Assembly (NCBI GenBank): GCA_963277665.1 | Contig: OY728136.1 | Location: 802,491,123-802,555,122, forward strand | DNA: 64,000 nucleotides | Source: Viscum album | Taxonomy: Eukaryota > Streptophyta > Magnoliopsida > Santalales > Viscaceae | Direction of reading: 5' to 3' | Shown: piece by piece, positions 41,472-51,500 of the stretch | Position numbering within the stretch: the stretch's first letter is position 1 | Layout of the letters: every line of letters starts with the position of its first letter | Notes under the pieces: model-generated | What the model saw: only the letters and a program-made list of their open reading frames with translations | What the model was told of the DNA's origin: nothing | Databases searched by the model: none | Position numbers and translations under genes: made by a program

Positions 41472-41760
41472 TTGCATACTACACATGCTATCGAGGAAGG
41501 TCTTTATTGCGTGTAACGAATGCCATATCAGGGATGTGTATAGTGAAATATCTATTTTTTGTTGCATATAACATAATCAAAACTTATTTCATTAATTCAT
41601 TAAACAAAATCTATACTTAATGTTTCATAGAATAATTTCCACAAAATGAACGTGAAATTGTGTGTAACACGAGCCAAGAATAGTGTTGTGTATACTAAAA
41701 GCTAATACGGTGTTGCATATAATACAAGATATTTTTTCTGTAGCGTATAACACAGGACGT
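41472..41760. repeat. Two four-copy 27/28-bp arrays of TTGCGTATAACACAAG-like motif
   Basis: Motif starts at 41472, 41507, 41534 and 41562, then 41658, 41686, 41713 and 41741. The second cluster has spacings 28, 27 and 28. Copies vary as TTGCATATAATACAAG, TTGTGTGTAACACGAG and so on. The array lies within about 340 bp of the transcription-sense start of the LTR (the U3 side, minus strand), a typical regulatory position. The partner LTR keeps identical spacings. Confidence 0.8.
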
Positions 41761-41807
41761 GAATGAAATTAAAAATAATAATTCTCATAAAATCTCAGGT
41801 TGTTACA

Positions 41808-41820
41808 TTCTACCCCCCTT
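41808..41820 (-). other. gypsy-2 polypurine tract
   Basis: On the minus strand AAGGGGGGTAGAA runs straight into the LTR start TGTAACAACC. It is preceded by a GATGAATTTCGAGGGTGAAA-like sequence, a common ending of Tekay-type internal regions. It establishes the minus orientation. Confidence 0.85.
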
Positions 41821-43481
41821 AAAATGAATTTCACCCTCGAAATTCATCGGGGTTAAAAATGGTTTACTACATGAACGTTTCTTTAATAGAAACCCAGATC
41901 GTAAAAAGGAATAACAAAAATTGACTTTAAAAACTAATGTATTAAACATAACGGTTACCCAAATTAACTAATCATTATGTTTCCACATAGTAGAACATAG
42001 GTGAAAATTTGGATATGGAATACAAATATAACCATAAACATCTGATGAAGAGTGGTAGAGAACATGGCTATGAAAAAGCCAACAATCACAATGCCATAAA
42101 TTTGTGATGATATAAGGTACCATCCAATTCATCAGATATGAGAGCACTAGGACAACATTTTTTTGTTTTTAAGATCATTTCCCTAATGTTGAAGAATTTT
42201 TGAATTAAAAGAAATACTTAATTGATGTTGGTACAATCTCACCATTGCTCATACCTCAAAAAAATTTCACTCCATCTCTTTAAGAAATGAAGTTGAATTT
42301 GTATTCTGTGAAGTGTTAGCAGATTATGCGATAGAATTATAGGTCATTCCATCTATTTCTATCGCAAAAAGTTTAGCACAATTTACTAAATATACTGATG
42401 TCCATCTATGCTGAGATTAATCGTATATGGTTGCTGAAATGGACTTATACTTCATCTATCATAGCACTTAATAAAATAAACTAGTTTCTACTAACCAGGG
42501 ACTTCTTGGAGTCTAGTGGTAGGTGATAAAGGCATGTCGCACTTTGGTTGTGGGTTCAATTCATGCATCCTTGTCCGACGCAATGGGTTATCGCCTATTC
42601 TACAGGTTGTCCCTTTTCATAAACTAAACTATTATAATATTCTATCAATAATTTCGAAAAAAGTTCTATACTTAAACAATACTAACTTATTTACAACATT
42701 ATCCATTCTAATATTTAGGTTTATCTAAAATACTTATGTCCAAACTCATAGTATAAAGAAAACAATTAATAGAAATGTCATATACCGAGCATATGAATAC
42801 CATCATTTTTCCCCCATATATCATACGATATATCTTGTTGGTCACATTCCAAACACGTGAATACCTTAATCATGTATTCTATTGCAACATGAATTACCAT
42901 AGAACCTTAGTTGAAAACAATAATGCTGTCAAAAGTTGTCTCTTTCCACATTCCAAAATCCAAAAAATTCTTTATACTCAAACCATGATAACACTTTGTC
43001 CTTATATTAGTCATGATCTCATGAATACTATCAAACATATTATTTTCTCTTTATACCTTCATTGTGCGCATATCATCTTATTTCCATAAATATTTCAATC
43101 ACTTTTTATGGTTATTGAGGCCATATTCTTATGGAAAACCACAATGGACCAATATATAGGTATTCCAATATACCATAAAAGTACCTTAACAACATTATTC
43201 TTGAATACCAATACATAAACACTTCAAACAATCATCTTCAATGATTGTCATGGAATAATTCCTTCCTTGATTTAGAAGTATCCTCTTAGGTCAGTGAATT
43301 GAGTTGGGTAATGCCCATGTTCTCCATAGATAAGGAATTTAACTCCATAACAGTCTGTCACTCTATGACCCTTCTCTCTTCATAGATAACATCTTCCCCT
43401 CCATTTTATGTATTCCTCATGGTTCTTCTTTCCTTCTTTAGAAATCTCAATCTTCCTTTCTCTATGCTCCTCAACATGCAA
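41821..43481 (-). other. gypsy-2 internal remnant, mostly unassignable
   Basis: Between the polypurine tract and the gag start I recognise no protease, reverse transcriptase or integrase motif on the minus strand. A tRNA-like SINE candidate lies within it on the plus strand. The frame at 42775-43089 (plus) is long for the region but shows no motif, so I do not call it. The pol genes appear to have been deleted or were never present. Confidence 0.5.
42495..42620 (+). mobile_element. Candidate tRNA-derived SINE fragment
   Basis: A CG-containing island with RNA polymerase III-like boxes: CTAGTGGTAGG (42513-42523, box A-like) and GGTTCAATTC (42553-42562, box B-like), about 40 bp apart, a normal SINE spacing. 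Downstream sequence to about 42,620 continues in the same style. I see no clear 3' tail or target duplication. It does not fold as a proper tRNA, so I do not call a tRNA gene. Confidence 0.4.
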
Positions 43482-43682
43482 TCACGAATAAAAGTCCATC
43501 TTCCTATTATTTGTTGAATTGAGAATACCACTAAAGTTAACCTTGTTAATCATATATCTCGATGACTGATTCAGAAAAATCACAATATCTTTATTTCTAG
43601 GCATTACACAATTTCTTTGCACATAGTCACCAATTTTTCCATTCGATTCAATTTTGACCCAATTCCTTCTAGTTCCCACCAT
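43482..43682 (-). pseudogene. gypsy-2 gag N-terminal relic
   Basis: A minus-strand open frame starting MVGTRRNW, 66 codons. Its start lies about 280 bp after the primer site, comparable to the leader of about 345 bp before gag in intact gypsy-3. Basic M(V/A)xxRR starts are usual for plant gypsy Gag. The rest of gag is not readable. The assignment rests mainly on position. Confidence 0.4.
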
Positions 43683-43960
43683 TTACTAAGACCAAACTCC
43701 ATGGTTTAAGAAACAGTTAAAATAATGAGGAACCACGTAATCATAAAAAGTTACTTATGGGATGTCTAACATATCACACATTATTTAATCCATGAAACCT
43801 AAGGTTCTCCCTAGGTTATTCATGTTCGTCAACATAATTCTGGGATTGTAACTTATAGTTATACTAAACCTTAGGGACATCCCTAGACATACCTTAGAAA
43901 TTTCTCTACAGATCTCACTAAAGTTCTCGCATCCTAGTTTCCAAAGGTTGACTAAACATT

Positions 43961-43975
43961 TCCTCTAATACCAAC
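43961..43975 (-). other. gypsy-2 primer-binding site
   Basis: On the minus strand GTTGGTATTAGAGGA follows the LTR end. It matches TTGGTATCAGAGG of intact gypsy-3 except for one C-to-T change. It is complementary to initiator Met-tRNA by family knowledge. Confidence 0.8.
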
Positions 43976-45014
43976 TTTAGATACCCAAAGCTTGGTGTAC
44001 ATGGGCATTACATTAAATTTACAGAACACTAAATACATAATAAAAACAAACACCAAAGAACTGTAATAGTTTAGTGTCTTTGGAAACTTAGAACATAATC
44101 TTCTAATAATGGTGAAAGATCTTCACCATCTCCCATAAAGATCTTCCCCTTTTGGTTTTCTTACCTAAAATCCTTTCTTGAAATCCTAGGGATAAGAAAA
44201 AATATAAAGGATGATCTTAAATGCTCAGTAAGGGTAAGCATGGATAAAATAAAACAATCCATATACATTTGAACTTAAAAACATGAACATAATGGTTAAA
44301 CATCAAAATCATGAGCAAGGACATGAATCTTGGAAGTACATAAGGCATGTATCATAAAGGAACATCAATATTGATAAAATATCATGGGAATAAATCATGT
44401 AATTGTGGAAACCATTTAGCACTTTTCATGATTTCCATAGTAGCCAAGGCATTGCTTCCAAGACCATCTTAGTGGACAATGTCCCTTTCTGAATCGAGTT
44501 CACTCATCATTCCAGTCTTTTATAACCGAACTGGATTAACTTACCGTTCCAACCATGTCTATCTCCTGAGATATAAATCTTTACCCAATTAATTAGAGGG
44601 AGATATAGGTCCCACCCATATCATAATGAAATCATTCTTACTTTTTCCACAACATAAACATAAATCATTCATCAAAACCCAATGAATAAAATGGGTTTCA
44701 TAAATATCATTCCATCATAACATAATCCATATACAACAAATGGATATCATTTCATCATTAGAAAAGTGGAACCATGTAAATCATATAGACATTATACTTG
44801 AAACATACACATATGAAATAATTTCATCTTATATGGAAAATAGTGTTGATAAAACACTTGAAATGAATTCTTGAGAAAAATATCCTTTATTCTTCAAAAT
44901 CATTTTCTTTTCACAAAATTCCATGAAATTTTAAAATAAAAGGGTTTTTTAGATAATAATAATTCAATCTTGTAGAAGAAGATTCATGAAAATGAGGCGT
45001 TATGACACCGTAAA
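43976..45014 (-). repeat. gypsy-2 right LTR, part 1 (before gypsy-3)
   Basis: Homologous to 37560 to about 38,605 of the left LTR. For example, the text around CATTACATTA, the GTTTAGTGTCTTTGGAAAC block and the GTTCACT..CATTCCAGTC block recur. It stops at GTAAA, the target duplication of gypsy-3. The sequence resumes at 56854. Confidence 0.9.
45010..45014. repeat. Target-site duplication of gypsy-3 (left)
   Basis: GTAAA before the LTR start, identical to 56849-56853. The undisturbed site in the other gypsy-2 LTR (near 38,597-38,601, CCGTAAAAAT) has one copy of GTAAA, confirming the duplication. Confidence 0.95.
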
Positions 45015-45508
45015 TGTCACGACCCGTCCTCGGGCCCGTGCCGTGACTACCCCAAGCCCGCCTTCCATAGGCCAGGGGCTGGCGACTAGCACCAAGGCGT
45101 AAAGTCCCAGTAAACAGGGAAGGCATTGCCTTTATAAGTAACAACCACACAGAGTCAGCAAGCGGAAAGTAAAGTGCAGAAAAGTAAAGGGGGCCGGAAA
45201 TACAAGCCCAACTGTAAAGTACAACTGAAAAGAAAAACAGCAACTGAAGAAAAGACGGCGGCCTCGTGTCGTCCACTGGCAATCCCACCTGAAGGGTGGG
45301 TACAGATAGCCTCCAGGCTCCTCGGGTCCCACGTCCGCTCCGAGCACGTCCCGCCCAGTGGTCCACCTCCAGGTACCGTCCTGCTCCACGCCCCAACCGC
45401 GATCAGCGCTGTCCGTCGTCTGCAACCAACACCACGAAGTGCGGGCATAGCCCGTGCAGGGGTGAGTACAACTACTCAGTAAGGACCCCGAGACCCCCGA
45501 AGGTCTCC

Positions 45509-46125
45509 CGAAATCCACAAAGGATATAGCACAAAAGAAAGATGCAATCACGAAGTAACATCTGACTCGACTTAGGTATATGCCCATACATATACCTAAG
45601 TCCCCAATTCTAGCTCTGCTCACGAGCTCAAGAACAACTCAATCCACAAAGGAAAGCAAGACTCAAATCCACAAGGAGAGTAAACAGTAAATCCACAAAG
45701 GATAGTTCAACACAATCCACAAAGGAGAGTAACATAAGATTCAGCTCAACCAGGTATACTTTTTCAGATGACGTCAAAGACGATCACTGATCCGTCTCAG
45801 TCGTCGGACCCACGAAGGATCGATAGGTACTAACCCCCGCAAAAAGACCCACGTAGGATCGGGCTCACACAGAACCTGTAGGCAGTGGCTCACACAGAAC
45901 CGGTAGTAAGGACCCACGGAGGATCGGGCTCACACAGAACCTGAAGCACTGATCCACGTGGGATCGCTGAGTGCAGTAGTCGACGCAGTCCACTGAGGAT
46001 CTCTGCACAGTCGTCGCCGCAGTCCACGAAGGATCTCTGCTCTGCCGTCGTCGCAGTCCACGGAGGATCTCTGCTCTGCCGTCGTCGCAGTCCACGGAGG
46101 ATCTCTGCTCTGTCGTCGAGGTCAC
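45509..46125. repeat. CCAC..AGGAT(C) motif series with 24-bp and 34-bp arrays (left LTR)
   Basis: (A/G)TCCAC(A/G)xAGGAT-type motifs occur at about 45511, 45642, 45667, 45691, 45715, 45808, 45847, 45912, 45952, 45988, 46022, 46056 and 46090. Two stretches are regular: about 24 bp (45642-45738) and 34 bp (about 45979-46119, where units share GTCGTCGCAGTCCACGGAGG). The right LTR repeats it at +8,369 (53878-54494). Confidence 0.85.
45569..45602. repeat. Perfect inverted repeat, 14-bp arms (left LTR)
   Basis: GACTTAGGTATATG and its exact complement CATATACCTAAGTC are separated by CCCATA. It can form a hairpin in RNA or DNA. Also present at 53938-53971. Confidence 0.9.
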
Positions 46126-46193
46126 AGCCAGCGCTAGGGTTCCCGCACGTAGCGAGCTCGTTTAGGAGGGTCCGCTCCACGAGTCGAGGGGCT

Positions 46194-46231
46194 GATACAT
46201 CAACTGACACGTAGTCCGAAGTTGATGTATC
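46194..46231. repeat. Perfect inverted repeat, 12-bp arms (left LTR)
   Basis: GATACATCAACT and AGTTGATGTATC are separated by 14 bases, just before the 166-bp repeats. Also present at 54563-54600. Confidence 0.85.
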
Positions 46232-46232
46232 C

Positions 46233-46730
46233 AAAAGTTCCGTATCGACAACAGGATCTCAACGCGACAGACGGCGCGTCAATCGGACGCCCGGTCTGAG
46301 AGTTATTGGCATTTTCGTCCCAGGGGCCCGGTTGGTTTTTAGGGCAAAACCAACCCGACCGTACTCCGCCTGTATCCGATCCTCGGGCGGAGTATGCCAA
46401 AAGTTCCGTCTCACTTAGAGGAAACTACCACAGCTGACGGTACGTCGTTCGGACGTCCGTAGCTCAAGTTATGAGCGTTTCCGCTCCGAGGGCCCGGTTG
46501 GCTTCGTGTACGAACCAACCCGGCCGAACCCAAAGTCTTCCGAAACCTTGAGTATAATATACCGAAACGACCGTCTCGATCCAAGGATCGCGTAGCCGCT
46601 GACGGTTCGTCAATCGGAGGTCCCAGGCCCAAGTTATGGGCGAAAGACCGAAGAGGGCCCGAAACGGGGGTACTGGGCCCGGGGCGACCCGGCCCGAACC
46701 CCCCCTGGGGTCGGCCGAACCGGGTCGGCC
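46233..46730. repeat. Three-fold imperfect repeat, about 166-bp period (left LTR)
   Basis: Units start at 46233 (AAAAGTTCCGTATCG), 46399 (AAAAGTTCCGTCTCA) and 46564 (GAAACGACCGTCTCG). Each goes on through a GACGG..CGTC..TCGGACG-like segment, AGTTAT(G/T)(A/G)GCG and GGGCCCGGTTGG-like sequence. The third unit runs into the GC-rich block. A TATATTATA-like sequence on the minus strand (about 46551-46559) at the junction could be a promoter TATA box. Also at 54602-55099. Confidence 0.75.
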
Positions 46731-47080
46731 CGAACCGGGTCGGCCCGACCCGGCCCGAACCGGCTCGGCCGGGTCCGGTCCGGCCTGGGCGCGGCCCGGC
46801 CGACCGGACCGGCTCGGCTTCGGCCGAGCGGCCGAAGCGCTGCCGCCGCGGGTCAAACCCGCGGCTTTGGAGAAAACGCGGCCCGCGCGGGCCGCGTGCT
46901 GGAAGGCCGGACCGCGGACGCGGTCCGGCGGCTCGCCGCCGCCGCGGCTCGGCCGCGGCGGACTCCTCCGGCGGCGCGCCGGGCGCCGCCGCCCCCGGTC
47001 GCCGGCGCCGCCGCGCCGGCGACCCGCGCCGCCGCCTCCTTCCGCGGGCCGCCGGAGATGTTCCGGTGGCCCGATTTGCC
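46650..47080. other. Extremely GC-rich LTR block
   Basis: A near-continuous G/C sequence with recurring GAACCGGGTCGGCCC and GGCTCGGCC elements, then GCCGCCG runs. It opens long spurious frames on both strands. It is the most CG-dense part of the window. The copy at 55019-55449 is the same. Confidence 0.85.
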
Positions 47081-47676
47081 TCCCGTCTGCGCCGTTGTTC
47101 CTCCCGGGATGCGTCCTCCACTGCGGAATCAACATATGGCCCTTGCGTCGCGCTTTTGCCGTCGCTCGCCAAATCCGCACACAAGGGAAGATCGACGGAG
47201 GGTTGCCGGGTCTTGTTCGTTAGACCCGCACCCTCCGCGTTAGTCATAATCAACGGGAGAAACAGGAAAGAAACCAATCAACAATTTTAAATAAATTAAA
47301 ATTGTTTCGTGATCGGGTTCTATATTTCAAAAGAATAAACACGGGATTTTAAAAAGAATTCCAACATCCCTTACCTCGCAGCTGTCGTTGCCGAACGAGG
47401 GATCGTCGCGGAATCGCTCGTCGTGGAGGAAGGAGATCGTCGCGTCGTCGCGGAATCGCTCGTCGCGTCGCCAATCTCCGGATCAAGATCAACGGATTTA
47501 ATTAGTTTAAATCCGTTGATATTGAAATTAAAAAGGGAGAAGAAAAGATCCGATTCTCACCTTTGTTGCCGAACGAGGATCGGCCGCGGAAGAAAGATGT
47601 CGCCGAAGAACGTCGCGGGTAGATCTCGTCGACGTCGCAGATCTTGGTGTGCGTCGTCGAATTCCGTTCGCCGGAG

Positions 47677-47680
47677 TTCT

Positions 47681-47721
<41 letters not shown>
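47677..47721. repeat. Five-copy 9-bp repeat TTCTTCGCG (left LTR)
   Basis: Five exact head-to-tail copies. Also at 56046-56090 with the same copy number, consistent with very recent insertion. Confidence 0.95.
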
Positions 47722-47722
<1 letters not shown>

Positions 47723-48035
47723 AGAGGGTGGAGGAACGAAGATTATCTCAAATCCTTTCCAAGGATTTTTATGTTGGTCTTATTTTATAAACATGCCAAC
47801 ACGAAACCGGTTAAGAAACGATCCATCAATTCGTTGAATTAATTCAACGAAAGAAACGACCCATTTAATTCACGAAGAAACAGTCCATTTAATTCACGAA
47901 ATAAACCGCCCAATTAAATGGTCTGTTAAGAATTAAAGAAAACGCGTCGGTTGACTTTTCAGTTACTTTGACGGGTTTTCGCGGGTGCGTTACTTAGCGA
48001 AAGAAACGGCGGGGCTCGTGCGGGTCCCACTGCAC

Positions 48036-48083
48036 AAATATCCTACCAAGGGGTAGGATATTTCTGGATAGCATCCTATCCAG
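48036..48083. repeat. Two adjacent perfect hairpins (left LTR, U3 side)
   Basis: First: AAATATCCTACC, loop AAGG, GGTAGGATATTT (48036-48063). Second, directly adjoining: CTGGATAG, loop CATC, CTATCCAG (48064-48083). They lie about 400-440 bp into the LTR on its transcribed (minus) strand. Also at 56405-56452. Confidence 0.9.
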
Positions 48084-48141
48084 TTCAACTCAGTTCAAGC
48101 CGTCTTTAAGTGACTTCAAGTGGCTTCCAAGCAGCTTAAGT

Positions 48142-48181
48142 GAAATAAAATAAAGTTGTCGCACAAACTTTATTTTATTTC
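48142..48181. repeat. Long AT-rich hairpin (left LTR)
   Basis: GAAATAAAATAAAGTTGT pairs with ACAAACTTTATTTTATTTC across a CGC loop, with one bulged base. Also at 56511-56550. Confidence 0.9.
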
Positions 48182-48479
48182 TGACTTAAAGCCGTAAAAT
48201 TTAAAAACCACGTCTGAGCAAACGCAACTCCGGAAGAGGCGTTTCTAAGCAAATACCGGCGCTGCGATTTCATCGGTGCCCTCAGAATTCGATTCCGGGC
48301 ACCGGTTCAAAAGATAGAAAAACCCGCTCGTCCGTTCACTGAACGTACCCGAGCCAAACTTCGGAAATTGATTCCGGGCACACCGGGCCTCGGAATCAGG
48401 TGCCGTCTGAAGCTGCGCTCTTGTAAAATTCCAAAGAAAATTAAGAAAAAAATTTCCTTGAAATTTGCGGGTCTTTACA

Positions 48480-48495
48480 TTACTCCCACCTCAGG
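48480..48495 (-). other. gypsy-3 polypurine tract
   Basis: On the minus strand CTGAGGTGGGAGTAA runs into the LTR start TGTAAAGACCC. It lies between the gag-pol stop codon (48527-48529) and the 3' LTR, where the plus-strand primer is expected. Confidence 0.85.
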
Positions 48496-48526
48496 GCTTT
48501 ACGTCCCCGTAAAGATACATCAAAAA

Positions 48527-51500
48527 CTAGGGGAACAAATGGGGGTACTGAGCACGAATCTGAGCCTCCCGCTCCCAAGTGCTCTCCTGGAGGTTCCCGT
48601 GCTGCCACCTGACGCGCACAAGAGGAATCGCCCGCCCACGTAGGACCCGCTCCTGTCGATCCTCGATCTCCACTGGAACCTCCGCAAAAGTCGCCCCATC
48701 GTCCACGTCCAGCTCCCCAAAGTCGATGATGTGCGTCGGGTCGTGCACGTATCTCCTCAGCTGAGACACGTGGAAGACGTCGTGCACCCGGTGCAACTGA
48801 GGTGGTAGAGCCAGGCGATAAGCCACCTCTCCTATCCTGCTGAGGACCTGGAAAGGCCCGATGAAGCGTGGAGACAACTTGCCGCCTCGGCCAAATCTCC
48901 GTAAACCACGTCGAGGTGAGACACGCAAAAAGACGTGGTCGCCATCCTCGAACTCTAGTGGCCTCCGCCTCCTGTCAGCATATGACTTCTGCCGGCTCTG
49001 AGCTGTCCTCATCCTCTCCTGGATGATCTGGACCTTCTCTGTCGTGGCTCGGACCATCTCTGGTCCCACGAGTGCTGACTCCCCAGGGTCTGTCCAGCAC
49101 AACGGTGATCTGCAGGGTCTGCCGTACAACGCCTCGTATGGTGCCATCCCGATGGTGGAGTGGTAGCTGTTGTTGTACGCAAACTCCACCAAGGGTAGGT
49201 GGTCCTCCCAGCTGCGACCAAAGTCGAGAACACATGCACGGAGCATGTCCTCGAGTGTCTGTATGGTCCTCTCCGTCTGTCCATCCGTCTGAGGGTGGAA
49301 GGCTGTGCTCAGATGGAGCCGCGTCCCGAACGCCTCCTGCAACCCCTTCCAAAGCCTGGAAGTGAAACGAGCATCTCGATCGGAGACGATAGACGATGGC
49401 ACACCGTGAAGCCGTACGATCTCCTGGACGTAAAGACGTCCCAAGCTCTCTACTGAGCCCTGCTCTCTGATGGGTAAGAAGTGTGCCGACTTGGAGAGTC
49501 GGTCGACAATCACCCAAATGGAGTCGTGACCTCTGGAAGTGCGTGGAAGTCCAGTCACGAAGTCCATAGATATGCTGTCCCACTTCCACTCCGGGACCTC
49601 CAAGGGCTGTACCAAGCCTGCTGGTACCTGATGCTCTGCCTTCACCTGCTGGCAGGTGAGGCATCGTGAAACGAACTCTGCCACAGCTTTCTTCATACCC
49701 GGCCACCAGTGCTGTCGCCTGAGATCCTGGTACATCTTCGCCACTCCGGGATGTACCGCCAAGGGAGAAGTGTGAAACTCTCTCAGCACCTCCTCTCGTA
49801 GAGCGACTGGTACGAAGGTACGTCCTCTGAAAAGGATGTCGTGCTCTGCTCCAAGGGAGAAACCATCAGGCGCCTGACCTGAGGATATCAGTGCACGCCG
49901 GGTCTCACAGTCAGCGTCCCCACGCTGAGCCTCTCTGACCCGCTGTAGAAGTGGAGGAGAGACTGTGAGAGACTGAAGAAAGGCTGTTCCGTCTCTATCC
50001 ACGAAGGATATCTGCAAGGAGGCTAGCTGCTCCGTCGCCTCCTCAAGCAGCTGAATGCCCGTCCTCCTGCTGAGGGCATCGGCTACCACGTTCCCCTTCC
50101 CAGGAGTATAGACTATCTCAAAGTCATAGTCCTGGAGGAACTCAAGCCATCTCCGCTGTCTCAGGTTCAGGTCCTTCTGAGAGAAGATATACCTAAGACT
50201 CTGGTGGTCAGAAAAGACTGTGAAGCGCTCGCCCATCAGATAGTGCCGCCAAGTCTTCAGAGCGAAGACCACTGCTGCTAACTCCAGGTCATGAGTGGCG
50301 TAGTTCTGCTCATGCGGCCTCAACTGACGTGATCCGTAGGCGATCACGGCCCGCTCCTGCATCAGGACGCACCCGAGTCCAGTCCCTGATGCATCGCAGT
50401 AAACTACGTACCCAACTCCCTCCTCAGGCAACCTCAAGATAGGTGCGCTGGTCAATCTCTGTCTCAGCTCCTGGAAGCTCTGCTGACATCTGTCTGACCA
50501 CACGAAGGGTTTCCCCTTCTTTGTCAACGCTGAGAGTGGTGCCGCAACTCTGGAGAAGTCTGGCACAAATCTCCGATAGTATCCGGCTAGGCCCAAGAAG
50601 CTCCGCACCTCTGTCACGCTCCTGGGTGGCTCCCAAGCTAGCACTGCCTCGATCTTCGCGGGATCCACTGCAACTCCCGCCTCAGAAATGACGTGCCCCA
50701 AGAAATGGACCTCACGTAACCAGAACTGGCATTTTGAGAGCTTGCCATAAAGCTGGTGCTCTCGGAGTGTGTCTAGCACAACTCGCAGGTGGTAGGCATG
50801 CTCCTCCTCAGTCGTCGAGTATACCAAAATGTCGTCAATGAAGACAACGACAAATCGGTCGAGGTATGGCTGGAAGATCCTGTTCATGAGGCTCATGAAC
50901 ACTGCTGGAGCATTGGTTACGCCGAATGGCATAACCAAGAACTCATAATGGCCATACCGACACCTGAAGGCCGTCTTCTGCACGTCCTCGTCTCGAACTC
51001 TGAGCTGATGATAGCCTGACCGGAGGTCTATCTTCGAGAACCACCGCGCTCCCTTGAGCTGATCGAAGAGGTCATCAATCCGTGGCAGCGGATACTTGTT
51101 CCTCACTGTCACCTGGTTCAGGCGACGATAGTCGACACACAGTCGCAAGCTCCCGTCCGCCTTCTTGGCGAACAAAATCGGGGAAGCCCAGGGTGAAACA
51201 CTGGGTCGGATAAACCCCTTGCTCTGCAAGTCCTCCAACTGTACCCGCAGCTCTCGAAGCTCGGCGGGGGCCATCCGATATGCTGGAGTAGATATCGGGG
51301 CTGTCCCGGGGTACAAGTCGATGTAAAAGTCTACCTCTCTACGAGGAGGTAGCCCTGGAACGTCGTCGGGAAAGACGTCCGCATACTGGTACACCACTGC
51401 AGGAAAAACTGGACTCCGCATGTCCACTGCTCCTAGGATGAGGCTAGCCAACTGATGAGAGATGGGCTGCACTCTCCTCCGCGGAAGTCCATCCTGTGCT

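Larger units (their letters stand above)
37560..41807 (-). repeat. gypsy-2 left LTR (3' LTR in its own orientation)
   Basis: Homologous along its full length to the split copy at 43976-45014/56854-60058. It begins TGTAGATACCC and ends GGTTGTTACA. It contains a three-fold block of about 190 bp (39200-39660) and two four-copy arrays (41472-41760). It shows the uninterrupted sequence that gypsy-3 split in the partner: the insertion site corresponds to about 38,600. It has no coding content. Confidence 0.85.
45015..48479 (-). repeat. gypsy-3 left LTR (3' LTR in its orientation)
   Basis: 3,465 bp, practically identical to 53384-56848. It is a mosaic of internal repeats: a CCAC..AGGATC motif series (45509-46125), a three-fold 166-bp block (46233-46730), an extremely GC-rich block (about 46,650-47,080), a 9-bp array (47677-47721) and hairpins (48036-48083 and 48142-48181). 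Open frames of up to 288 codons within it are by-products of GC-rich composition. Confidence 0.97.

Noticed and set aside
42495..42590. tRNA gene
   Set aside because: It has box A- and box B-like sequences but no consistent acceptor and anticodon stems. A SINE fragment is the better reading.
42775..43089. 104-codon plus-strand frame in the gypsy-2 interior
   Set aside because: It is opposite in orientation to the element, AT-rich and without motifs. Its length is compatible with chance.
44911..45623. 161- and 163-codon frames at the left LTR edge, and copies near 53205-53992
   Set aside because: They overlap each other in different frames, lie in the LTR, and one runs across the insertion junction into unrelated DNA. 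There are no motifs.
45642..46119. CRISPR-like array because of regular short repeats
   Set aside because: The repeats are contiguous or irregularly spaced, inside a plant retrotransposon LTR, and present identically in both LTRs. There are no spacers or cas genes.
46411..47277. 288-codon minus-strand frame in the gypsy-3 LTR, and its copy at 54780-55646
   Set aside because: It lies in an extremely GC-rich block where stops are rare on both strands. Overlapping frames of similar length occur in other phases. Its Arg/Pro/Gly-rich composition reflects the repeats, and it shows no domain.
47423..47842. 139-codon frame with Arg/Ser repeats
   Set aside because: The RSSRSSRSS run is simply the translated 9-bp repeat. 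The same frame exists in the other LTR copy.
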